NCBI GenBank assembly: GCA_949775045.1
Contig: OX459100.1
Span: 3,207,936 to 3,271,935, forward strand
Reading direction: 5' to 3'
DNA length: 64,000 bases
DNA from: Metridium senile
Taxonomy: Eukaryota > Cnidaria > Anthozoa > Actiniaria > Metridiidae
Position numbers and translations under genes: made by a program. Below the pieces are notes generated by a model. That model was not told where the DNA came from. It ran no database searches and worked only from the letters and a program-made list of their open reading frames with translations. Positions 45,001 through 57,000 of this stretch are shown in pieces. How positions within the stretch are numbered: the stretch's first letter is position 1; each line of letters opens with the position of its first letter.

Positions 45001-48000
45001 GTGCTACTGTAAAGAGCGCATGCCTGTGCATGCTCTGTTGGACGGCTAGCGTTTTCGAATCGTATTCGTATTTCAACCTACATATTTGTCAGTGCATTAT
45101 TTAGTAAATAGCCAGTATCTGACGAAAGAAAACGAAAAAAAGAACAAACGCAGGCACATTTTGAAACTAAAGCTACGTTGGAGTCATCATACGGATTTTG
45201 GGGTTAATTAGTCGAAAAACCTTTGCAAATAGACTTTTTAAAGTTGTATATTTTTGTCAAACCCTGAGAAGTATGTATTCGATGTTGACAATCTTTATAG
45301 GTTCTGTAAGTCAATATGCGTTACGTGAGAAATGTGAGCATTAACTGTCAACTGAACGCAACATGACTAAGACGATCTGGAACTCTTAGAACTAGTAGAA
45401 TGATGAATTATCCAAATAAATACCAAAAACTTTGTATGTTGTTGCAGTTTAGTTTGGTTTTAGCTTCCTTTGTTCAGTTTGTTTTCGCTGTAACACAGAA
45501 CATGATACCATGTGGTCGTGACCTCAAATATAACAAATGTTGACAGCTTCTGTCGATATTGCTTATTTTATATTAGGCCCTGTCTACACGTAGCCGTGTA
45601 TTTTCAAAAATGCTTTTTCTTTCATATCTTCCTTTCAAACCTTTTTCTGAACTCTAGCGGTCAAACGACTAATACTGAAGCATGCGTGGAAATATTTTCG
45701 GGGCGGTAAATTTGCCAACTTTGCCAAGTTTGTAAAGAAAAAAAAGTCACTTTATAAGAAATTCCCTTAATATATAATATATAATATAATATATGCTGGA
45801 TCCGGTACTGGTATTATAGAATGTAAGCTCTTGTTTCCAATGTCAATATGTTTATTTCAATTTACCTACAAAGTATACATTTTCTGAAAGCTTAAATAAC
45901 CAAAATTACATATTTTGTTGACATTTTAAATAAAAGTCATTAGATTTGCAGAAATCGAGCATTTAGTGCAAGAGTGTTGTCTTATATAGCGCGTGATGTT
46001 TATTTGCAGAAGTGTGAACGTGAACGGATAAACGTTTTTGACCTTATTATTAGACACATACTAATAGTGCCTGCGATTTGTCTTATGGCGCTTCGTTAAT
46101 TTTTCATGTCCAACCAACATATTTTTCAGTGCATTATTTAGTTTATAGCCAGTTACGAAAAAGAACAAACGCGCAGGCACACTTTAATTTGAAACTAAAG
46201 CTACGTTGGAGTCATATCATCATACAGATTTTGGGGTTAATTATTCTAAAAACCTATATATTTTGGCAAGCGCTACTGCTGCGAAATATGTAGTTTTGCC
46301 GGTTTTGATAGAATTTAATAAAATATTATAAATGTGATCCTTGACTGATCGTAACATGACTAAGACGATCTAAGAACTAGTAGAATGATGAATTATCCAA
46401 ATAAATACCAAAAACTTTGTATGTTGTTGCAGTTTAGTTTGGTTTTAGCTTACTTTGTTCAGTTTTTTTTCGCTGTAACACAGAACATGATACCATGTGG
46501 TCGTGACCTCAAAGATAACAAATGTTGACAGCTTCTGTCGATATTGCTTATTTTATATTAGGCCCTGTCCACACGTAGCCGGGTATTTTCAAAAATGCTT
46601 TTTCTTTCATATCTTCCTTTCAAACCTTTTTCTGAACTCTAGCGGTCAAAGAACTAATAAGCATGCGTGGAAATATTTTCGGGTGGTACATTTGCCAACT
46701 TTGCCAAATTTGTAAAGAAAAAAAAAACATTTTATAAGAAATTCCCTTAATATATAATATAATATATGCTTGATCCGGTACTGGCGTTATAGAATGTAAG
46801 CTCTTGTTTCCAGTGTCAATATGTTTATAATTGTTAAACATCCGTTTTAGGTGCATTTGTTTGAAATACTATAATACCTTTATTACAGCACCTTTCATAT
46901 AAGTCCTTTTCATAGTTCTCGTCCACAACCTCGATAGCGTGTAATATATTCTTTACAATTTGACTACAGCTCGAGGTAATTCAAAGAATGTGCATATTAT
47001 CAAACAATTGAACCTTTTTGAAACACTTCAAAATTCCACGGGAAGTAGTTAAATTCTAAAGAATATATTATATACGCTATCGAGGCTGAGGTTGTGGACG
47101 AGAACCGTGAAAAGGACTATATACACCTAATCCCAAAAACGTTGTCTGGTCCGCCGCACAGTCCTCGCGCCAAGACTGTGAAAGATATTGGTTATATCTA
47201 ATCAGTAATTAATTTATTTGCATGTTCACACTCTAGTGTGGTACTTTTTTCAACGAAATAGTGTTGTGCCTACTTTTATTTTCTTGTTTTATCACTCTCA
47301 TCAAAATATTCACTGTGTTTTCATTCACGGTCTTGGCGCGAGGACTGTGCGGCGGGCCCGACAACGTTTTTTGGATTAGGTGTATAACGCGACCATTGAC
47401 GTTCAAATGCAACATGCATGACAAAAGTAGTTCTACGTCAATCAAATATTGAGTTGGTAACTTTGATATTTGATTGATGGTAGTTGGTATTTGATCTTCG
47501 ATGACCGCTGTAAACAAACATCGAGTAGTAGAGCGCAATTAAACACTTAATCCGTGAAGTAAAATCAAAATTGTTACTAACAAATAGTTCTTATTTCTAT
47601 CACTCAACCAGAACAGTCTAAGAAAAGGCAAATACAAAGGAGACAATACTTCATTACAGCTTTACTTGTCTAAAATAGTCACTAATATTCACTAAATAAG
47701 AACTATTAGACAGTAAAAAATATATTTTATTTCACGGATTAAATGTTTGCGCTCTAAAGCTAATGTAAAATACTAACAAACTAATACAACAATTCTTTCT
47801 GCTTAAGCTCAAAACAATTCTACTACAGCAGCACCAGGTGAGTTCATAGTATATGTTGTATTTTTTTATTATTTTTTTTTTTTTTTTTTGTAATTTATTG
47901 TTTAGTATATTTGTTTAGTAAATCGCCTAAAAAATGACGTCTAATTTATTAACATAAATTAATGTTTAAATTTTATTGTATAAATATGAAAAATGAGTTT

Positions 48001-51000
48001 ATATAGTTAATTTTACTATTAAGACACAGATATTGTGCCGTTAAAAATACAATAACATTTATGCCGTAATCTTTAATTTTTGATACAAATTGCTTTTTGT
48101 CTTTGTTTTGGCATATTTATTTGTCTTCCAAAATTAATTATTGAAGAGAGACTGGCAAAAACCAAAAACGAGGGGGAGGGGGAGAGGAAGGAATTGGAGA
48201 GAAAAGGAAAACCTCGCTCTCCGACTCAGCGGTCAAACGACTACCAGGTGATTTCGCGCGCGCACTTCCGGTTAGTATAAGCCAATCAGAAGCATTTCTG
48301 TCGCTTCGCCAACAATTCCAAGATGGCGTCGTTCGAGAGTTGTTTCCCGAGTTAACCCTCATTATCATCACTTTACCAGGCCAAATAGCAAACTGCCCTC
48401 TTGAAAACGCGCGCCTAGCGGGCGTAAATGAATTTTGGCGGGCCGCAAATGATACTGCATCAACCTTGATGCTGATTGGCCAACAAGTGCTCGTACGATC
48501 GTTCTCGACCAATCAGATGTCAATGAGAAAACCATTCGAAAGCGCGCGAGATTTACACGGCGACTCAACTTTTATATTTTTAATTTTGAAGCAGCATTAT
48601 TTGTGGTCTAAAGTATTAACTATTATGGCGGAATATCCAAATTTTGAACTGGAATTAGAGATGGAATTAGAGAGCAGTCAAACTTCCGACTTAGGCCAGG
48701 AGCAACTTGACGAGATAGAAGGAAAAGCTCAAGCGAAGAATACTAAAAGAGCAACAGAATGGGGCCTGAACAAATTTTACAAATGGAGCGAGAAACGAAA
48801 GATTAATGTTGACTTAAAAACAATTGCTCCGAAAGAGCTCAACGAAGTTTTGCGAAAATTTTACGCCGAGGTCAAAACAGAAAAAGGACAGCCTCTGACA
48901 CCAAGTGCCATGACAGGGATAAGAGCAGCTCTACATCGCCATTTAACATCGGCTCCGCTCAGCAGAGATGTCAATATTCTACAAGATAGCGACTTCATGT
49001 CAGCTAACAAAATGTTTGAAGCCAAAGCAAAGTTCTTCACAAAAGAAATGAACGTAAAACCAAAACATAAACAATCTATTGATTCTGGAGACATGGAAAA
49101 GTTGAACAAATACTTCATTGAAAGTCAAAACAAAGACGGTGTTTGGACAGACCCGGAGAAGTTGACAGAATTTGTGTGGTTCTCGTTGTGCTACCATTTT
49201 GGTCGTCGTGGCAGAGAAGGCTGGCGGGAGTTGAATAAACACTCTTTTGAGATTAAAACAGATGATGTTGGAGCTCGTTATGTTACTGAAAAGCTAACAG
49301 AGCAAACCAACTCAAGCTACGTAAGGTCTGGGTTCTAAACTTATATCCGATAAAATCAATTTTGCATGCTACGGCATAAAGATCTGCAAGAAAATACTCA
49401 AACTTGGCACAATGATAGATATTGGTGACGTTTGTGATCTTAACGTAGTTTTTTTAAGACATAGTCGTCACGTTTTTTGGCTTTCCGGCTCCGAGTTTTA
49501 CTTATAGAAAGGAAATATTTAGTTAAATATTTTAAAGTGAGGTCCCTCTATATAAGTCTGCTTGGTGATCTGGTTTTCACTTATGGGATGTGGAGTTATT
49601 TGAAGAAATAGGAAAATTGACTTAGGTCACGTGACCTATTTCCTGTAATATCTCCTTAACGGAAAGCTATAGTCACGATCGCCAGGTAGATCCTTGTGGA
49701 GAAACAGAGGTGCATTTGGTGAGGTGCATTCGAGGTGCATTTGGTGTATTTATTTAAAGCGTTTGATAAAACTCACGACCGGAAAAAAAATAAAACTATT
49801 TTGTCACAATAATTCACCTCTCTGGTCACGTGACCACCGAAACAGCAAACTTATCATGTAAGGTCCTTTATTTTATCAATGGCTATTTGTGTCCCAAATT
49901 TGAATCATTTTTGCAAAGTTGGTTTGGAACTGTGGAATAATTTATTTTTCTTCTGGATTTGACTATACCGACCCAGGCCTTTTAAGCTACTTAAAAGTAG
50001 CTTGAGAAAAATCACCAAGAAGGCTCAAGACAGTCTGACCAGCTCTACTCTGACGTTCGCATGTACGAAAATTCAAAAGTCCTTGACCCAGTTAAAGCTT
50101 TTGAATTCTATTTAACCAAGACTCACCCAGATTGTGAGGCGCTTTTTCAGACAGCCAACAGACAAATAACAAAGAACAGGTCCAACTACTGGTACAAAAA
50201 TGACCCTATTGGAAAAAAACACCATAACTAAGATGATGGAGCGAATTTCAGCCAAAGCAGAATTATCTGAGAGATACACCAACCACTGCATTCGTGCATC
50301 AACTATCACAAGTTTGTACCAACAAGGGGTCGATGTAAAGAAGATATGTGCTATAACAAAGCATAAAGATGAAAGGAGTCTAACACACTACATCAACCAA
50401 ACTACAAGTGCCCAAAAGAGACAATGCTCCTCGATACTCAGTGAAGCATTTCAGCCCGAATATAAAGGAAATCCTCTTGAAAATTCGACAAATACAGGTC
50501 AAAACCTAAGCTTACCCGGCCCTTCTGGCGTTGTATCGCAGTCACTTCAAAACCAGTTCGTTGCATTGGCTCAACCGTATCCAAATTGTACACAACATAT
50601 ACAAGTAGGAACTATGAACGAGTATAACTACTCGGCAAGAGAAGCAGAGTCAACAGGTGCCATCGCTGAAAAACGCTGCAGAATTTTAGAAAGTGACTCT
50701 GACTAATCAACTTAGAAATGCTTAAATCAAGTATCTTTTTATACTTTTATTATTTATAACCTTAAAATTAAGTTAAATTAACGTATAACACAACCGCTTT
50801 TCAGTTGTAATTAGTCGGGCTAGAAGGCCCGACTCTAGGTTTACCTTTTAGTCAATCTATGTATCTATATATCTATCTATCTATCTATCTATCTGTCATG
50901 TCGCGTATAGGCCCCATGATGCTTTTGGAACGAACACAGGAAGCCCAACGTAGAATTGCTTAGCCTCCTGTTTTGATTTTATGACTAGCCCGACTTCACG

Positions 51001-54000
51001 CTCCTAGAGCGTCTAGTTTACTTTTAGAGTTCAAAAAGTTGCTGAATAAAGTTGAGTCATATTTCAATAAAGGCGTCTATTTAAAATTTTCTGAAACTTA
51101 GCATAATATATTGATGATAATGAGAATAACATAACTTTTGTCGTTAATATTGTTTATTTGCAGCCCTCGTAGCGTCATTTGCACCCTCGCTACGCTCGGG
51201 CGCAAATGACGCTACTCGGGCCGCAATAAATGTTATTGTCCTAATAAATACATCCTTATCATAACTTTACATTAAAAAGTTATATTTTATTTGGACAATA
51301 AAAGTTCACTGCTGCTCTATCAGGGATAAAAAAGAATAAAAACAAAACGCAAATGCATATTAATAAATCGAAGTCAGTTTTCTATGGGTCTGTACTGTAA
51401 TCGACAATCAAAATTACGTCACAAATGATCAAAACTCAAGTGGAACCGCGAGCGCAGCGAGGGGTTTCACTGCAAAGTTTGGATCATTTGTGACGTAATT
51501 TTGATTGTCGATTACAGTACAGACCCATAGAAAACTGACTTCGATTTGTCTTTACCATCAATAAGCGAAAAACAACTAAAAATGTTTGAAGAAAACCGTT
51601 TTATCCGCTCGCGCACGGATGTCGTGAGCACAAGCAGGTCTGGACTGTAATCGACAATGGCTCTCAGCCAATCAGCGCGCGAGAAATTTACAAGTTATGG
51701 TAAAAATGTTTGTAAATGGTAAAGCATCCGTTTTAGGTGCGTTTGTTTGAAATACTATAATACCTATATTATAGCACCTTTCATATAAGTCCTTTTCACT
51801 GTTCTCGTCGATCAACCTCAGCCTCGATAGCGTGTAATATATTCTTTACAATTTAACTACAGCTCGAGGTAATTCAAGGAAAGTACACATTTATCAAATA
51901 ATTGAAGCCAATTGAAACACCTAAAAAATTCCACGAGCTATAGTTAAATTTTAAGGTTGGTCGACGAGAACCATGAAAAGGTGTAAATATGCGACCATCG
52001 ACGTTTAAATGTCAACATAACAAAGTCGTTATACGTCAATCAAATGATGAGTTGGTAACTTTGATATTTGATTGACGGTAGTTCAACACGCCTTTTGCAT
52101 GTTGGTATTTGTTCTTCGATGGCCGCTGTAAACAATCATCGAGTAATAGAGCGCAAACACTTACGCCGTGAAATAAAATAAAAATTATTACTAACAAATA
52201 GTTCTTATTTAGTGGCACTCAACCAGAACAGTCTAAGAAGTAGCAAATACAAAGGAGACAATACTTCATTAGAGTGAAGTCATAGATCGAGCTGTATTCA
52301 TTAACCCGTGAAACACACTTTAGTATATCACTCTTTGATACACCTTAATTCCATTGTGTTCTTTTGTTGTTATTTGACTATTACACTTAAATTAATACAC
52401 TTTGTTTCACGGGTTAGGCCTCGTCTACACGAATCCGATCCGGCTGAAACCGCATAGAAATATTTACGTCCACACGAATCCTGTTGATCGTTTCCTATTC
52501 AAAAGTATGCGGTTTCAGTGACTCGTGTGGACGATAGGCGATTCGCATCAAAAAGTATGCGGTTTCAAAAGTATCCGGATCCGTGTAGACGGGGTCTGAG
52601 AACAACTCTATAACCCGTGAAATAGATATTAGACCCCGTTTACACGGATCCGGATACTTTTGAAACCGCATACTTTTTGATGCGAATCGGCCTATCGTCC
52701 ACACGAATCCAGTGAATCCGGTCACCGAAACCGCATACTTTTACTTGAATCCTCCGGATACGCGGATTCGTGTGGACGCAAATATTTCTATGCGGTTTCA
52801 GCCGGATCGGATTCGTGTAGACGAGGCCTTAGACTAATACACCTTAGAAGTCTATAATTCCATTGTTTTCTTTTGTGTCTATGTTTTCTATTGTGACTAT
52901 TACACCTTGACTATTTAATTTTACTTTTCACGGGTTAAATGTCTTCACTGTACAGCTTTACTTGTCTAAAAAAAGTCACTAAATAAGAACTGTTAGACAG
53001 TAAAAAATAGATTTTATTTCACGGATTAAGTGTTTGCGCTCTAAAGCTAATGTTAAATACTAACAAACTAATACAATTATTTCTACTTAAGCGCTAAACA
53101 GTACTAGTACAGTAGCACCAACACCAACATCAACACCAGGTGAGTTTATAGTATATGTTGTAATTTATTGTTTAGTATATTTGTTTAGTAAATCGCCTAA
53201 AAAACACGTCTATGAATTCCTTACATAGCAGCTTCATATTGTTATTTCTTAACTTATTTATGTGTAAATTGCATTGTATAAATATAAAAAAAAAAAAATT
53301 TATATACTTCATTTTACTATTAAGACAAAGATAGTTTGCCGTTAAAAATACATTAGAAAATTATTGGGATAGTACGCGCGAGTTGATTGGTCAAACAACC
53401 GTGTTTCATGCATGAGAGCATGAAACACTCACGCCATTTTCAATCGCGCGCGCTCATTCAACGGTCAGTTGTTTCGTTGTTTTGTTCTTTCGCGCGCGCT
53501 TATTGGTCATTTTCGTTGAAATGCAACGTAGGGAGAAATGACATCGTCAAACGAATAAAAGGGCATTTTTTTCGTCTTTTAGCGTGATTGTTATTTTATA
53601 AAAGAAATGAAATACGTCTTTTGTTTTTTCACTGGCTTATGAAAACCTCGATACGTTTGGGAGAATTCTCGAGCAGGTCCAAACACTCGACTTCGTCTCG
53701 TGTTTGGACTGATCTGATCTCGAATTCTCCCAAACGCATCTCGGTTTTCATTAGCACGTGAAAACACAGAAGACGTATTTCATTTCTTAAGAAGCATTTC
53801 TGTCGCTTCGCGCCAATTCCAAGATGGCGTCGTTCTAGAGTTGTTTCCCGTGTTAACCCTCGATAAATACATCCTTATAATAACTTTACATTAAAAAGTT
53901 ATATGTTATTTGGACAATAAAAGTCCACTGCTGCTCTATCAGGGATAAAAAAGAATAAAAACAAAACACAAATGCCTAAAAGTAACCGAAATTGTTTTTG

Positions 54001-57000
54001 TCTCGAGGCGCCATTTTGGAACTATTCGTTTTGACAAACAATCCTTTGCACGCTTCGAAGCGTGATCACCTGGTAAGCATGTGTCGCAAAATCTTCGGGG
54101 TGGTAAATTTGCCAGCTTTGCCAATTTTGAAAACATTAAAAATTTCGGACTACAGCGTTTGAAGTCGATTTATAAGAAATCCCCTTAATATATAAGCTGA
54201 ATATATAATATAATATTATATATGCTGGATACCGTACTGGTATTATAGAATGTAAGCTCTTGTTTCCAATGTCAATATGTTTATAATTGTTAAAGCATCC
54301 GTTTTAGGTGCGTTTGTTTGAAATACTATAATACCTATATTACAGCACCATTCATATAAGTCCTGTTCACAGTTCTCGTCGATCAACCTCAGCCTCGATA
54401 GCGTGTAATATATTCTTTACAATTTGACTACAGCTCGAGGTAATTCAAGGAATGTACACATTATCAAACAATTGAAACTAATTGAAACACTTCAAACTTC
54501 CACGGGCTGTAGTTAAATTCTAAAGAATATATTATACGCTATAGAGGCTGAGGTTGTGGACGAGAACCGCGAAAAGGACCATCGACGTTTAAATGCCAAC
54601 ATAACAGTCAATGATGAGTTGGTAACTTAGATATTTGATTGACGGTAGTTAAACACGCTTTTTGCACGTTGGTATTTGTTCTTCGATGGCCGCTGTAAAA
54701 AATAATCGAGTAGTAAAGCTAGTGTAAAATACTTTCAAACTAATACAATTCTTTCTGCTTAAGCTCAAAGCAGTAGTAGTACTACACCAACACCAACAAC
54801 AGTGTCGGCGGCTACGACCACAGGGACACCAGGTGAGTTAATAGTATATGTTATAATCTATTGTTTAGTAAATTTATTTAGTAAATCGCCTAAAGTTGGT
54901 GTTACACGGGGCAACTTGCAACGCCGATTTTTCGAGCAACGTTGCTGCGTCATTTGTATGTCGATTTTTTGCGACATATTACACGGGGACAACTTTTCGC
55001 GCAACAATCACTTCTACTACTCAGTCCATGCGCTGACAAAATGTAAATAAACAAAATGGCGACTGATCATGAGGAGCGAAGACAACGTCGAGTTGACGAA
55101 TTATTTTAGGATGCCGGACGCTAAGTTTCACGAACTATGTGATAGAATAAGCCACGATATCACCAAAAAGGATACGGTTATGAGGCCTTCGATAAAAACA
55201 CGCCTCGCTTGCATGAGCATTGTTGCGCGTCAACAATGATCATGTTACACACGTCGATTTGCTGAAAATTCGTCATCTTGCATCATGTTGTGTTGCAAGT
55301 TTTGAAGCAAGATTAAAAACTTGCAACGTGTTGCGCAGTGAAATATTGCGTAAAATCGTCCTTGGAACTATGTTACACGGCATCGATTTTTCGTGCAACC
55401 GCGTTGCGCGAAAAATCGGCCTTGCAAGTTGCCCCGTGTAACACCACCTTAAAAAACGACGTTTATGAATTCATTATATAGCAGCTTCATTTCATATTGT
55501 TCTTTTTTAACTTATATATTTATATGTAAATTGCATTGTATAAATATGAAAAAATAAGTTTATATACTTAATTTTACTAAAAACTAATACAATTCTTTCT
55601 ACTAATGCTCAAAAAGCGACTGTGACTTGGACTTCCATTGTGAGTACAATTGCTACTACGAGAGCTACAACAACACCAGCAATGTCGGCTTCCGTTACCA
55701 GTACCCCAACACCGCCCTTTGGTATGTTTTTATCATTATTGGTAATGACTGATTTGAATTGTGATTGCGATAGCGATTTTCATTGCGTTTATGATTGTGA
55801 ATGCGATTGCCATTGCGATTACAATTATGACTGTGACTGTGACTGTAGTTGCGACTGCGACTGCGACTGCGACTGCGACTGCGACTGCGCCTGCGACTGC
55901 GACTGCGACTGCGACTGCGACTGCGACTGCGACTGCGACTGCGACTGCGGTTGTGACTGCGGTTGTGACTATAACTGCGGTTGTGACATTATGACTGATC
56001 CAATTAGTTATTATAATTCATGCATATATTAGAGACAAGACTTGAAGTGATTCTACAAGTCGCAGGGAAATGTGATGATGCCATAACAGACAATCTCTCA
56101 ACAGCGGTAAGAAATGATATCATGATTATCAACATTTATCTTCATCGTTATTATTATCATCTATTTCTAATTGATATCATCGTCGTCATCTTTATACTCA
56201 TCACTATCACAATTATCGCTTTATCTTTACCATCACCATAACCATTACCAAAAATAACATTGTCACCATCACCATCACCACCACCACCACCACCACCACC
56301 ACCACCACCACCACCACCACCACCACCACCACCACAATAACTACCATCATAACCATCTTAGCCATTATATACCAACATCACCATTGACTATCATTCTCAT
56401 TCTCATTTACCATCACAGGTTGGAGGTGTTTACAGTAGCAAAGACTACGATTACAAGAATGTGACTGTGCAAATTAAACAAACGGACGAAAAGTGCACAG
56501 TAAACATCACTTGTTTGTTTGGTAAGAAACTGACAATTGGTGGTATCGTGGAAAAGTTCGAAAAAGCCGTACAGCTCGGTAAAATCACTATTGGCAAAAT
56601 GAAAGTACGTATACAGTCCATCCAAGTCCAAGGTAAAGTACTTATAAGGAATAATGATATCTCATTAACCGGTCGAGCGCGAGGGTCGTACGGGAAGTTG
56701 TGGACCGAGTTTTTTTCCACTGTCTTATGGACGTAGCGAGGTGCGAGGTTAATATAACGTGGGGAGATATAACGTTCGGGCTTCCTGTTTTAGCCAGGGA
56801 ACCGTGCTCTGCCATCGGACGATAGGACTGATAACTATAGTATATTCAAGATGGCCGGGGTTCCGTTGTTATCGTTTGAACACAGAAAGAAAATGAACAA
56901 AAACGAAATTCATGTTTTATTTATCCTCAAGTAAGTATTTGTGTTTTATTTAGTCCACTAGCAAACATTGCTCACGAATTGAAGCAAAGAGTATCCTACA

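Larger units (their letters stand above)
46800..47900. repeat. Intron-exon block, copy 1 of the mucin-exon array
   Basis: Contains CATCCGTTTTAGGTGCATTT GTTTGAAATACTATAATACC, a CTCGATAGCGTGTAATATAT TC palindrome, a CTTCGATGACCGCTGTAAAC A segment, the family D MITE and mucin exon 47808-47837. Corresponding blocks lie at 51715-53280 and 54280-54890. Confidence 0.8.
48361..51243 (+). mobile_element. Insertion carrying a Crypton-like recombinase gene
   Basis: The left flank (CAAGATGGCGTCGTT…GTTAACCCTC, to 48360) and right flank (ATAAATACATCCTTATC…, from 51244) are contiguous in a related copy at 53821-53900 (…GTTAACCCTCGATAAATACA TCC). That copy therefore acts as an empty site and delimits about 2.88 kb of extra DNA. 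No TIRs are obvious at the ends, as expected for Cryptons, although a small palindrome occupies 51143-51240. The insert includes the recombinase gene 48625-50706. Confidence 0.7.

Noticed and set aside
47233..47538. 101-codon minus-strand frame
   Set aside because: Overlaps the right arm of a family A MITE. No domain.
48340..48624. N-terminal extension of the recombinase
   Set aside because: Open but without an ATG at the proper place, and unlike the family. The acidic start at 48625 is the usual form.
55622..56032. Cys-Asp repeat protein as an independent gene
   Set aside because: It is mucin exon 4 read through its donor into a GACTGC array. Listed only as a possible intron-retention product.
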